Of a stretch of 11,906 nucleotides of DNA, positions 1-6,604 are shown one piece after another; position 1 is the first letter of the stretch, and the number at the start of each line of letters is the position of its first letter. Position numbers and translations under genes: made by a program. The notes under the pieces were generated by a model, which saw only the letters and a program-made list of their open reading frames with translations, did not search any database and was not told where the DNA came from. This DNA comes from Methylococcaceae bacterium (lineage in GTDB: Bacteria > Pseudomonadota > Gammaproteobacteria > Methylococcales > Methylomonadaceae): assembly GCA_030699345.1 (NCBI GenBank), contig JAUYMX010000400.1:1-11906 (forward strand). Reading direction: 5' to 3'.

Positions 1-64
1 TATCGCCTAACTTGTTGAGCTTGGCTTCACGTTCTTCGGCAGCAAATAGGCTTTCTTTGATCAT
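1..64 (-). CDS. IS5-family transposase, N-terminal fragment (runs off the window)
   Basis: Reading the minus strand from the ATG at 64 gives 21 codons, open to the window edge, that begin MIKESLFAAEER and continue EAKLNKLGD. This is the typical opening of IS5-type DDE transposases, which usually start with M-I-x-x-x-L-F-A-A-E-E-R followed by a K-L-x-K-L-G-D/P motif. Only the extreme N-terminus is visible, so the catalytic DDE residues cannot be judged, nor whether the copy is intact. The adjacent gene at 105-1427 is on the same strand and ends right upstream, which is compatible with the element having landed at the 3' end of that gene. The family call rests on motif memory over 21 residues. 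Confidence 0.7.
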   Translation of the reverse strand, partial: MIKESLFAAEEREAKLNKLGD

Positions 65-110
65 GGCGGTGGGTGCTTAGAAACTAAAATGGGACTGGGG
101 AGTATTATCC
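1..110 (-). mobile_element. Left end of an IS5-type insertion sequence (outer boundary approximate)
   Basis: The transposase start lies at 64, and IS5-type elements normally carry only a few tens of bases between the start codon and the terminal inverted repeat, so the end of the element should fall near 100-115. A short inverted repeat (ATGGGA at 89-94, TCCCAT at 108-113) and a G-rich/C-rich stretch lie exactly there. The other end of the element is outside the window, so neither the terminal repeat nor a target duplication can be confirmed. The boundary is an estimate. Confidence 0.4.
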
Positions 111-1427
111 CATGATGTCGAGTTTTTCGAGGTGCCCATTAGTAAGGATTGGAGAATCATTATTTCTAGCTTGAAATGCTTCTGAAAATAGCGCGAAATT
201 TATATGGAAACAAAACAAAACAATGACAAATACGGATTGAACTTTGTCTAACCATTTAGCGAAAATTCCAGTTGAATTTTGAAAAACGGGCGTAAGTAAA
301 ATCACCAGCAAAAAGGGTGTGTATTGCAATGTGTGGCGAATATTGATTACTTCACCCCATTGATAGCGGGTTCGTGCGGCAATAACTATGCAAGAGCCAA
401 CGAGTACATAGCTCGTAGAAATAACGATGGAGTTTTGTCCAGCCGTTGCTAAATTTCGCCAAACATATTTTATAAATAGCCAAGATAAACAGCTGGTTAT
501 AAAGACAAGTGCTAAAAGTCCGGGAACAGACCAAGCGATATAATTCCCACAGGTGCTACATGCGGTTACATCTTTTATTAGTACCTGAAGATAAGTACGT
601 AAATTTTCGACAAAACCGATAGTGCTTGGAGGCATTTGGTATGGATTTAGTGAGCCAAATAAATATATATTCCTTATTAATACAGGGAACACAATAATGG
701 CTATCCCCAAAAAGGTACTGGCGGCGTTCTTGTAAATAACACGTCGATTAGTTGTGTTATTTACAAGCCATAAATAACAAAAATATACCCCCATTGTAAT
801 TAACAAAGTCAGATGAGCATTTCTCAGGGCGTATGCCATACCAGCGAGAAGTCCACCGCCAATCAAACCTAAAGTTGATCTGGAATTTAAAGTTAAGCCG
901 ATGGCTGCCACAGCAAGAGCTAGAGCAAACATATCCGTTAACCCTGTTGATGAGTTAAGCAGTATGCTTGGAGATATGACACTTAAACCGGCAACGACTA
1001 ACGCATTGCGAGCGCCCAATGCGTTACGAAAACATAAATACAGTAGCCAAGGCAGTAGAATAGCTGACCAATAGCTAATTCCTATCGCAACATCTTTTGC
1101 GTCAATGCCTGTTGTAGATATTGCAGCTATAGCAATTGCAAAGCCTATTGGAAATAGCCCCGTTTCAACTTGGTCACTGTCGCTTGGGGATAGTCCATAA
1201 GGCGTGGTTGATGTTGAGCCGGAACTAACTAAATTTCTAGCCTGCTCAATATAAAATGCGCTATCCGGTGAAAATGGAAAATCTGGCGATCTGTAGTGCA
1301 AATGAACCGCCATTAACAATGACATCGCCGTTAGAATGAACCAAGGAATTCCAGATAAACATCCATTTAAATTATTAAAGGTCCTAAAATTTTCTTTTCC
1401 CTTCTTCAAAAATTCGCCACCAGCCAT
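105..1427 (-). CDS. Polytopic membrane protein, GT-C/ArnT-like (GT39-type) glycosyltransferase
   Basis: This 440-residue protein is very hydrophobic, with about 10 to 12 predicted transmembrane segments spread from residue 28 to 415. The first segment (about 28-45) is followed by an extracytoplasmic loop with PDSAFY (Asp55) and IEQARNL. This is the acidic first-loop arrangement typical of GT-C glycosyltransferases that use polyprenyl-phosphate-linked sugars. A second loop is rich in Ser and Thr and followed by ETGLFPIGF, also usual in this group. By family it should transfer a sugar to a lipid or protein acceptor on the outer face of the inner membrane; the actual substrate cannot be read. 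The ATG at 1427 is preceded by GTGAGGAT, a usable ribosome binding site. The C-terminus (LEKLDIMG, then TAA at 105-107) falls at the presumed edge of the IS element. The protein may therefore be shortened, since relatives often run to about 500 residues or more. An O-antigen-type polymerase is an alternative reading. Confidence 0.6.
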   Translation of the reverse strand: MAGGEFLKKGKENFRTFNNLNGCLSGIPWFILTAMSLLMAVHLHYRSPDFPFSPDSAFYIEQARNLVSSGSTSTTPYGLSPSDSDQVETGLFPIGFAIAIAAISTTGIDAKDVAIGISYWSAILLPWLLYLCFRNALGARNALVVAGLSVISPSILLNSSTGLTDMFALALAVAAIGLTLNSRSTLGLIGGGLLAGMAYALRNAHLTLLITMGVYFCYLWLVNNTTNRRVIYKNAASTFLGIAIIVFPVLIRNIYLFGSLNPYQMPPSTIGFVENLRTYLQVLIKDVTACSTCGNYIAWSVPGLLALVFITSCLSWLFIKYVWRNLATAGQNSIVISTSYVLVGSCIVIAARTRYQWGEVINIRHTLQYTPFLLVILLTPVFQNSTGIFAKWLDKVQSVFVIVLFCFHINFALFSEAFQARNNDSPILTNGHLEKLDIMG

Positions 1428-1643
1428 ACATCCTCACAAATTAAAAGTACGATAAGCACATGAAGTCCGATTATGTAGTTTCTTAAACAATATAGAGGAA
1501 ACAGTATTGCATCCAAATCAACAGCAATTTGGTGTGGCTAATACAGAGGCCATATTGATTTTCAAATTAGCGAGTTGAAGTTAGACTAACTAACAGTGTC
1601 AACCAACAGATTATATTTGCGAAGCATTGTATTACCTCTTGCC
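1428..1643. other. Intergenic stretch with no recognisable gene
   Basis: This AT-rich stretch between the glycosyltransferase-like gene and the SOUL pseudogene, both on the minus strand, holds no ORF with family features in any frame. It should contain the promoter of the 105-1427 gene, but I see no convincing -35/-10 pair, no strong hairpin and no tRNA-like structure. Confidence 0.4.
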
Positions 1644-2028
1644 TTATTCCACATTAATATGCACTTTATCCGGCGCAGCGATGGTATCGTCCAGGGGGTA
1701 AGCGGCTGAACGTGCTTTTGAAAATAGTCAGTAGTGGTTTTACTTAAGCCATGTTGTTAAGACATTGGCTTTTTTGGCTCAGTTGCTCATTTAACGACCC
1801 CGAATACTGCCACATCGGTGGTGGGTGTAGCCATTTTTTGTTGTTTAGTATTGTTGCCGAAGGCGATTAAAGCCGATCGAGCCGCTATCGGCATAGCCGC
1901 TTCTATGATGGTTTCAGAGACCGGCAAGTCTTGATATCGCCGCTATCAATTAATAGTGTAAACGGTGCTTCTTCACTGGTGCGTACGCCAAAAATCGAAC
2001 AACCTGTTGAAAATAAGCTAGCCAGCAT
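1644..2028 (-). pseudogene. Decayed SOUL/heme-binding family lipoprotein gene
   Basis: Pieces of one protein can be read on the minus strand, but in shifting frames. The ATG at 2028 opens MLASLFSTGCSIFGVRTSEE, which has a lipobox (FSTGC) followed by the VRTxEEAPF and DSGDI segment typical of SOUL proteins. It meets a stop after a frameshift near 1935. The next frame gives PVSETIIEAAMPIAARSALI and FGNNTKQQKMA, matching the SOUL middle region (usually Y-I-F-G-x-N then K-I-A-M-T-A-P-V). After a large gap come NVLTTWL, then KTTTDYFQK, then ARSAAYP, PWTIPSLRR and DKVHINVE before TAA at 1644-1646. These match the family's C-terminal YNPPWTxPFLRRNEV motif, each in a shifted frame. The remnant is about 385 bp against about 600 bp for an intact gene, so roughly a third of the core is deleted. 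With at least four shifts and a deletion, sequencing error is unlikely to be the explanation. SOUL proteins bind heme or related tetrapyrroles; this copy cannot make a functional one. Confidence 0.75.
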
Positions 2029-2086
2029 TTGTAGAAAAAGCTTTGGGGTTAATAATCGCTTTTAATAAAGGGGCTTACGATTAAGC

Positions 2087-2118
2087 AATCTATCGCAAAT
2101 TTTTTTTTGCGATAGATT
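2087..2118. repeat. Perfect 13-bp inverted repeat with a six-T loop
   Basis: AATCTATCGCAAA at 2087-2099 is followed by six T and then its exact reverse complement at 2106-2118. It lies between the start of the SOUL pseudogene (minus strand) and the start of the SRPBCC gene (plus strand), so it sits in a divergent regulatory region. It could be an operator, a cruciform or a weak terminator. No T-run follows the stem, so an intrinsic terminator is the weaker reading. Confidence 0.55.
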
Positions 2119-2155
2119 AGACGTTTAGATTTCAACTTATGGCCCTTACTGCATC

Positions 2156-2620
2156 ATGAAAATTTATCAACTTTACCGGCGGCAGCCGCTAAATACAACC
2201 CGCGAAGAAGCCTGGACGTTTCTTTCTTCACCGTATCATCTGAATGAAGTGACACCGGATTTTTTTAATGTCGAGATTATCTCGCCAGTGCCGGATTCAA
2301 TTTATGCAGGATTGATGATTAGTTATCGGATGAAAGCTGTGTTTGGCATACCGATGGCCTGGTTATCGGAAGTTAGTCATTGTGATGTGTCGCAGCGTTT
2401 TATTTACCAACAACGTGTTGGTCCGTTTAAGTTTTTAAGTCATGAAGTGCGCCTGACAGAAACTGAAGACAGTATTGTCTTGGAAGATATTCTGTTTTAT
2501 GCGATGCCGCTGAGTTGGCTAGGGCAACTTACGCATTCACTGTTGATAGAGGATAAATTAAAACGGATTTTTGATGTTCGCCGCGACTATCTTCAGCGCA
2601 AATGGGGTGCTGACTTATAA
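2156..2620 (+). CDS. SRPBCC (START-like) ligand-binding domain protein
   Basis: The 154-residue protein is a single SRPBCC/polyketide-cyclase-like domain, close in look to the COG4276 group. It has an N-terminal strand with LYRRQPLNTTREEAWTFLSS and the PYHLNEVTPDFFN helix, an alternating strand region with a YRM segment and SEV, then FIYQQRVGPFKFLSHE, and a C-terminal helix (about residues 125-150) that would close a hydrophobic cavity. Members of this fold bind small hydrophobic ligands; no catalytic residue can be named and the ligand is unknown. There are no signal peptide or membrane segments, so it should be cytoplasmic. The start at 2156 has no clear Shine-Dalgarno sequence. It overlaps the stop of a six-codon reading frame (2139-2159), which may couple translation. 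The gene lies 131 bp before gnd on the same strand, but the gap makes co-transcription uncertain. Confidence 0.7.
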   Translation: MKIYQLYRRQPLNTTREEAWTFLSSPYHLNEVTPDFFNVEIISPVPDSIYAGLMISYRMKAVFGIPMAWLSEVSHCDVSQRFIYQQRVGPFKFLSHEVRLTETEDSIVLEDILFYAMPLSWLGQLTHSLLIEDKLKRIFDVRRDYLQRKWGADL

Positions 2621-2751
2621 GCTGCAATAAAAATTTAGAAATCTTGATTTGTGAAGCAAAGATTCTTGCCAAGCAGGTTTTTTTAAAGGAAGCTTCACAC
2701 GGCGCAGCATTAATTTTAATGCATCTAATAACCCATCTTACTAGGCAAAAT

Positions 2752-4197
2752 ATGAAAGCGAATATCGGTTTAATCGGGCTGGCAGTAATGGGACAAAATT
2801 TGGTCCTGAATATGAATGATCACGGCTTTAAGGTGGCTGTCTATAACCGGACCACCAGCGTTGTCGACGAATTTCTGGCCGGTCCCGCACAAGGTACGGC
2901 TGTAGTCGGCACGCATTCGTTGGAACAGTTGGTCGACAGTTTAGAATCGCCGCGCATCGTGATGTTGATGGTAAAAGCGGGTGAAGTGGTCGATCAGTAT
3001 ATTGATAAATTGGTGCCGTTGTTGTCGGCGGGTGACATTATTGTCGATGGTGGTAACTCGCTGTTTACCGATACCAACCGACGCACTCTTACGCTGAAAG
3101 AAAAACAAATTCTTTATGTAGGTGCGGGCGTTTCCGGCGGTGAAGAAGGCGCACGCAACGGACCATCGATTATGCCGGGCGGCAATAAGGCGGCATGGCC
3201 TGCGGTCAAGCCGATTTTTCAAGCGATTGCCGCGCAGGTTGACGGCGAGCCTTGCTGCCAATGGGTGGGTGATAACGGCGCCGGTCATTACGTCAAGATG
3301 GTACATAACGGCATTGAATACGGTGATATGCAGCTGATTTGTGAGGCGTATCAATTGTTATCAGAAGGACTGGGCTTAAGCGCAGATGAACTGCATACAA
3401 TCTTTGCCGAGTGGAATCGCGGTGTGCTCAGTTCATACCTCATCGAAATTACCACCAACATTCTGGCGTACAAGGATGAGGACGGCTCGCCGCTGGTGGA
3501 AAAAATTCTTGATACCGCAGGACAAAAAGGCACCGGCAAATGGACCGGCATTAATGCATTGGACCTGGGTATTCCGTTGACCTTGATCGGCGAGTCAGTG
3601 TTTGCCCGTTGTTTGTCGGCACTTAAAGATGAGCGTATCAAAGCGGCACAGCGCTTGCCTAAAGTCATCCCAGCGTTTAATGGCGACAAACAAGCAACTA
3701 TCCAAGCTATTCATGATGCGCTTTACGCCGCCAAGATTATTTCTTATGCACAAGGCTTTCGTTTGATGCGCGAGGCTTCCAAAGAATACGGCATGTCGCT
3801 TAACTACGGCGAATGTGCCCTGATGTGGCGCGGCGGCTGCATTATTCGCAGTCAGTTCCTGAATGATATCAAGCACGCTTATGATGCCAATCCTGAATTA
3901 GAAAATCTGCTGTTGGCTGATTTCTTTACGAACGCAATGCAGCAAGCCGATTCCGGTTGGCGCAAAGCAGTTATTTTAAGTGTTGAGTCAGGAATTCCTG
4001 CCCCGGCATTTTCCTCCGCGCTGGCCTATTACGACGGCTATCGCAGCGCGCGCTTGCCTGCCAACTTACTGCAAGCACAAAGAGATTATTTTGGCGCGCA
4101 TACCTATGAGCGCATCGATAAACCCCGAGGCCAATTCTTTCATACCGATTGGACCGGCCATGGCGGTAAAACTGCGTCGACGACTTATACCGTTTAA
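2752..4197 (+). CDS. gnd: 6-phosphogluconate dehydrogenase, decarboxylating
   Basis: The 481-residue enzyme oxidises and decarboxylates 6-phosphogluconate to ribulose-5-phosphate and CO2 with NAD(P)+, in the cytoplasm. The Rossmann fold shows GLIGLAVMGQN at residues 6-16 and the cofactor-binding NRTT at 32-35, the latter usual for NADP+-using members. The family signature VSGGEEGARNGPSIMPGG is at 127-144. The catalytic pair Lys182 and Glu189 lies in HYVKMVHNGIEYGDMQ, and GTGKWT follows in the all-helical domain. The C-terminal tail carries RGQFFHTDWTGHGG, the segment that reaches into the partner subunit of the dimer. Length matches the long-chain form. I choose the ATG at 2752 because an AGG lies 7 bases upstream and the motif starts there; an upstream TTG at 2644 would add 36 unrelated residues. 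It sits first in gnd-zwf-pgl, the oxidative pentose phosphate steps used in the dissimilatory RuMP cycle. Confidence 0.96.
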   Translation: MKANIGLIGLAVMGQNLVLNMNDHGFKVAVYNRTTSVVDEFLAGPAQGTAVVGTHSLEQLVDSLESPRIVMLMVKAGEVVDQYIDKLVPLLSAGDIIVDGGNSLFTDTNRRTLTLKEKQILYVGAGVSGGEEGARNGPSIMPGGNKAAWPAVKPIFQAIAAQVDGEPCCQWVGDNGAGHYVKMVHNGIEYGDMQLICEAYQLLSEGLGLSADELHTIFAEWNRGVLSSYLIEITTNILAYKDEDGSPLVEKILDTAGQKGTGKWTGINALDLGIPLTLIGESVFARCLSALKDERIKAAQRLPKVIPAFNGDKQATIQAIHDALYAAKIISYAQGFRLMREASKEYGMSLNYGECALMWRGGCIIRSQFLNDIKHAYDANPELENLLLADFFTNAMQQADSGWRKAVILSVESGIPAPAFSSALAYYDGYRSARLPANLLQAQRDYFGAHTYERIDKPRGQFFHTDWTGHGGKTASTTYTV

Positions 4198-4215
4198 GTT
4201 TCTAGTCACTTTTTC

Positions 4216-4257
4216 GTGGGAGCGACGCCTACGTCGCGACGTAGGCGTCGCTCCCAC
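4216..4257. repeat. Perfect 42-bp palindrome of two converging REP-like units
   Basis: The 42 bases are their own exact reverse complement, centred between 4236 and 4237. Each half begins GTGGGAGCGACGCC and contains its own small hairpin (GCGACG, loop CCTA, CGTCGC). The element can therefore fold as one 21-bp stem or as two short stem-loops sharing the central CGTCGCGACG. The leading GTGGGAGCGA resembles REP sequences of gammaproteobacteria, which are often scattered singly or as inverted pairs in intergenic DNA by RAYT (TnpA-REP) transposases. Here it fills most of the 92-bp gap between gnd and zwf. In RNA form it would be a very stable hairpin that could end or attenuate transcription or protect the upstream gnd message. 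It has no T-run, so it is not a classic terminator. Confidence 0.85.
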
Positions 4258-4289
4258 ATATCAATAAGACTCAGCCGGGAGATTTCCGA

Positions 4290-5771
4290 ATGAATGCAGA
4301 ACCCTGTACCTACGTAATTTTTGGCGCCACCGGAAATTTATCCAGGATTAAGCTGATGCCTGCGCTCTATCATTTAGATGTGGCCGGACGCTTGCCGGAA
4401 GGCACGCAAATTCTGGCTATTGGCCGTAGGCCTTGGGATCAGCAGCAATGGCTAACGGAAGTGAGGGAGATGATCGAAAGCAAAATCAAAACGGAATTTG
4501 ACGAGGCAGTGTTTCAACGTTTTAGCCAGCGCTTGCAATATCATAGAGGCGATTTACAAGACCCGGAATGTTATAGCGGTTTGGCAAAAACTCTTGGTGA
4601 TAAGAAGTTTCCTAAAAATATCGCTTTTTATCTGTCGATTAGTCCGTCCGATTTCGGGCCGGTGATGGAGTTACTCAGTAACAATCATTTATTCAATGAA
4701 GAAACCGGCTGGCGCCGGGTGATTATTGAAAAGCCGTTTGGTTATGATTTGGACAGTGCGCAAGCGTTGCAAAAGCGCATCAGCCATTATTTAGCTGAAG
4801 ATCAGATATATCGCATCGACCATTATCTGGGTAAAGGTATGGTGCAAAACGTGTTGGTGTTTCGATTTGCCAACGTGATGCTGGAACCGTTATGGAATCG
4901 TAACTATATCGATCATATCCAAATTACCCATTCCGAAGATTTTGGCATCGGCAGCCGGGGTGATTATTACGATACCTCCGGTGCCTTGCGCGATATGCTG
5001 CAAAGTCATTTATTGCAGCTGCTAACACTGGTCACCATGGAACCGCCGGTATCAATGGAGGCACATTCCCTTCGTGACGAGAAGGTCAAAGTTTTAAAAT
5101 CGATTCGCCCCATCCCCAAAGAAGCAGTCAATGCCTATGCATTTCGCGGGCAGTACGGTCCTGGCGTGGTTAATGGCGAAAAAGTTAAAGGCTATTTGCA
5201 GGAAGAAAAAATCCCTGCGGACAGTGTCACCGAAACATACGCCGCGATGAAGCTGTATATCGACAACTGGCGCTGGCGTGGTGTACCGATGTATTTACGT
5301 ACCGGCAAACGCATGGCCAAAGCGCAATCGACCATTTCCATCTGTTTCCGCCATCCGCCGCTGCAGTTTTTTCGTGATACCGAAATTCATTGTATGAATC
5401 AAAACTGGGTGCTGTTGGGTATTCAACCGGAAGAATGCATCCGCATTGAAATGACCGTCAAAGAGCCCGGTCTGGAAATGGCAACTCGCACCCGTAGTCT
5501 GGATGCCAGTTTCCGTAATCAGGATGAAAAAGCCATTGATGCTTACGAAGACTTGTTGCTGGATGTGCTCAGAGGTGACAGCTCGCAATTCTTACGTTTT
5601 GATGAAGTAGAATATGCATGGCGGATTGTTGACCCTATTCTCAGAACTTGGGCGATGGAGCGGGATTACATTCCAACCTACCCGGCGGGTTCCTGGGGGC
5701 CTGAAGACAACCGGCTATTTGAAAAAGAAGCGCAATTTTGGCGCAGTTCCTTAAACCCGGAGTGCAAATAA
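4290..5771 (+). CDS. zwf: Glucose-6-phosphate 1-dehydrogenase
   Basis: The 493-residue cytoplasmic enzyme oxidises glucose-6-phosphate to 6-phosphogluconolactone with NAD(P)+. The N-terminal nucleotide-binding loop is GATGNLS at residues 12-18 followed by RIKLMPALY. Most bacterial members read GASGDLA with KRKLxPALY, so Asn replaces the usual Asp. EKPFG is at 147-151 and the active-site signature RIDHYLGK at 175-182, with the catalytic His and substrate-binding Lys present. The next residues are GMVQN rather than the common ETVQN. The C-terminal beta+alpha domain shows YLRTGKRM and later segments typical of the family, and total length is normal. A clear GGGAG lies 8 bases upstream of the ATG. 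The stop codon is directly followed by the start of pgl, so these two are co-translated. Only the REP palindrome separates it from gnd. Confidence 0.96.
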   Translation: MNAEPCTYVIFGATGNLSRIKLMPALYHLDVAGRLPEGTQILAIGRRPWDQQQWLTEVREMIESKIKTEFDEAVFQRFSQRLQYHRGDLQDPECYSGLAKTLGDKKFPKNIAFYLSISPSDFGPVMELLSNNHLFNEETGWRRVIIEKPFGYDLDSAQALQKRISHYLAEDQIYRIDHYLGKGMVQNVLVFRFANVMLEPLWNRNYIDHIQITHSEDFGIGSRGDYYDTSGALRDMLQSHLLQLLTLVTMEPPVSMEAHSLRDEKVKVLKSIRPIPKEAVNAYAFRGQYGPGVVNGEKVKGYLQEEKIPADSVTETYAAMKLYIDNWRWRGVPMYLRTGKRMAKAQSTISICFRHPPLQFFRDTEIHCMNQNWVLLGIQPEECIRIEMTVKEPGLEMATRTRSLDASFRNQDEKAIDAYEDLLLDVLRGDSSQFLRFDEVEYAWRIVDPILRTWAMERDYIPTYPAGSWGPEDNRLFEKEAQFWRSSLNPECK

Positions 5772-6545
5772 ATGCAAGAAAACAGCCGTTGGCATGCTTT
5801 TGAAAATGCCGATCAAATTGCTGTCGCTGCTTGTCAGCAAATACTAAATGCCGCTGAACGGGCTATTGCCGATCACGGGATGTTCAAACTGGTGCTAGCC
5901 GGTGGCAAAACACCAGAGCATGTTTATCAGCTGTTGTCTCAAGCCGATACCAATTGGTCAAAGTGGGTGATTTATTATGGTGATGAGCGCAGTTTGCCTG
6001 CTGATCATCCTGATAGAAACAGCGTAATGGCTAGCCAAGCCTGGCTAAGCAAAGTGTCAATTCCCTCAGAACAAATTCACACCATGCCTACTGAAATCGG
6101 CACTGAGCTCGCAGCGGCTTTCTATCAGCCGCTGGTGTCAGCGGCACTACCGTTTGACTTGGTGCTGTTGGGCATGGGCGAAGACGGTCACACCGCCAGT
6201 CTTTTCCCTGGTCACCAGCAGAATGAGGATGAACTGGTGCATGCTGTTTACAACTCACCTAAACCGCCACAAGAGCGTATTACGCTCAGTGCGGCGGCAT
6301 TAAGTACCAGTCATGAAGTCATTTTTTTGATTGCCGGCGGCAACAAACAAGAGGTTGTAAAACACTGGCAACAAGGCGCGGATTTGCCGGTTGCGCGTAT
6401 CCTGCCGGAAAACCCTATTGATATTTATATTTTACGGGAATATCTACAGACTCCAGCGACGTCGGATCTATCTCCTGACTATTGCTGTCAGCAAGGGTAT
6501 GCGCTGGACAGCGCTAATCAGCATCATGATAATATGCCGGGTTGA
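5772..6545 (+). CDS. pgl: 6-phosphogluconolactonase (DevB/SOL type)
   Basis: The 257-residue protein hydrolyses 6-phosphogluconolactone to 6-phosphogluconate, the step between zwf and gnd. The family pattern is complete: LAGGKTPEHVY at residues 42-52, the GDERSLP segment at 70-76, and the signature GMGEDGHTASLFPG at 134-147 with the catalytic-site His140. A later LIAGGNKQEVV segment is at 186-196, and RILPENPIDIY, the usual end of the domain, at 209-219. About 30 further residues after this, with two adjacent Cys (238-239) and little predicted structure, form a tail longer than in many homologues. The ATG follows the zwf TAA with no spacing, and its ribosome binding site (GGAG) lies inside the end of zwf, so translation is coupled. 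The order gnd-zwf-pgl puts all three oxidative pentose phosphate enzymes together. Confidence 0.94.
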   Translation: MQENSRWHAFENADQIAVAACQQILNAAERAIADHGMFKLVLAGGKTPEHVYQLLSQADTNWSKWVIYYGDERSLPADHPDRNSVMASQAWLSKVSIPSEQIHTMPTEIGTELAAAFYQPLVSAALPFDLVLLGMGEDGHTASLFPGHQQNEDELVHAVYNSPKPPQERITLSAAALSTSHEVIFLIAGGNKQEVVKHWQQGADLPVARILPENPIDIYILREYLQTPATSDLSPDYCCQQGYALDSANQHHDNMPG

Positions 6546-6604
6546 CCAATCTATAACAAAAAGTCAGGTCAAAATTAAATTGAGCCACGTTAAAGGACAA
6601 AAAT

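Noticed and set aside
2644..2751. Upstream TTG start extending gnd by 36 residues
   Set aside because: The extra residues have no family similarity, a good AGG lies 7 bases before the ATG at 2752, and the Rossmann motif begins right after that ATG.
4216..4257. REP palindrome as a Rho-independent terminator
   Set aside because: No T-run follows either side, and zwf has its own ribosome binding site just downstream in the same direction.
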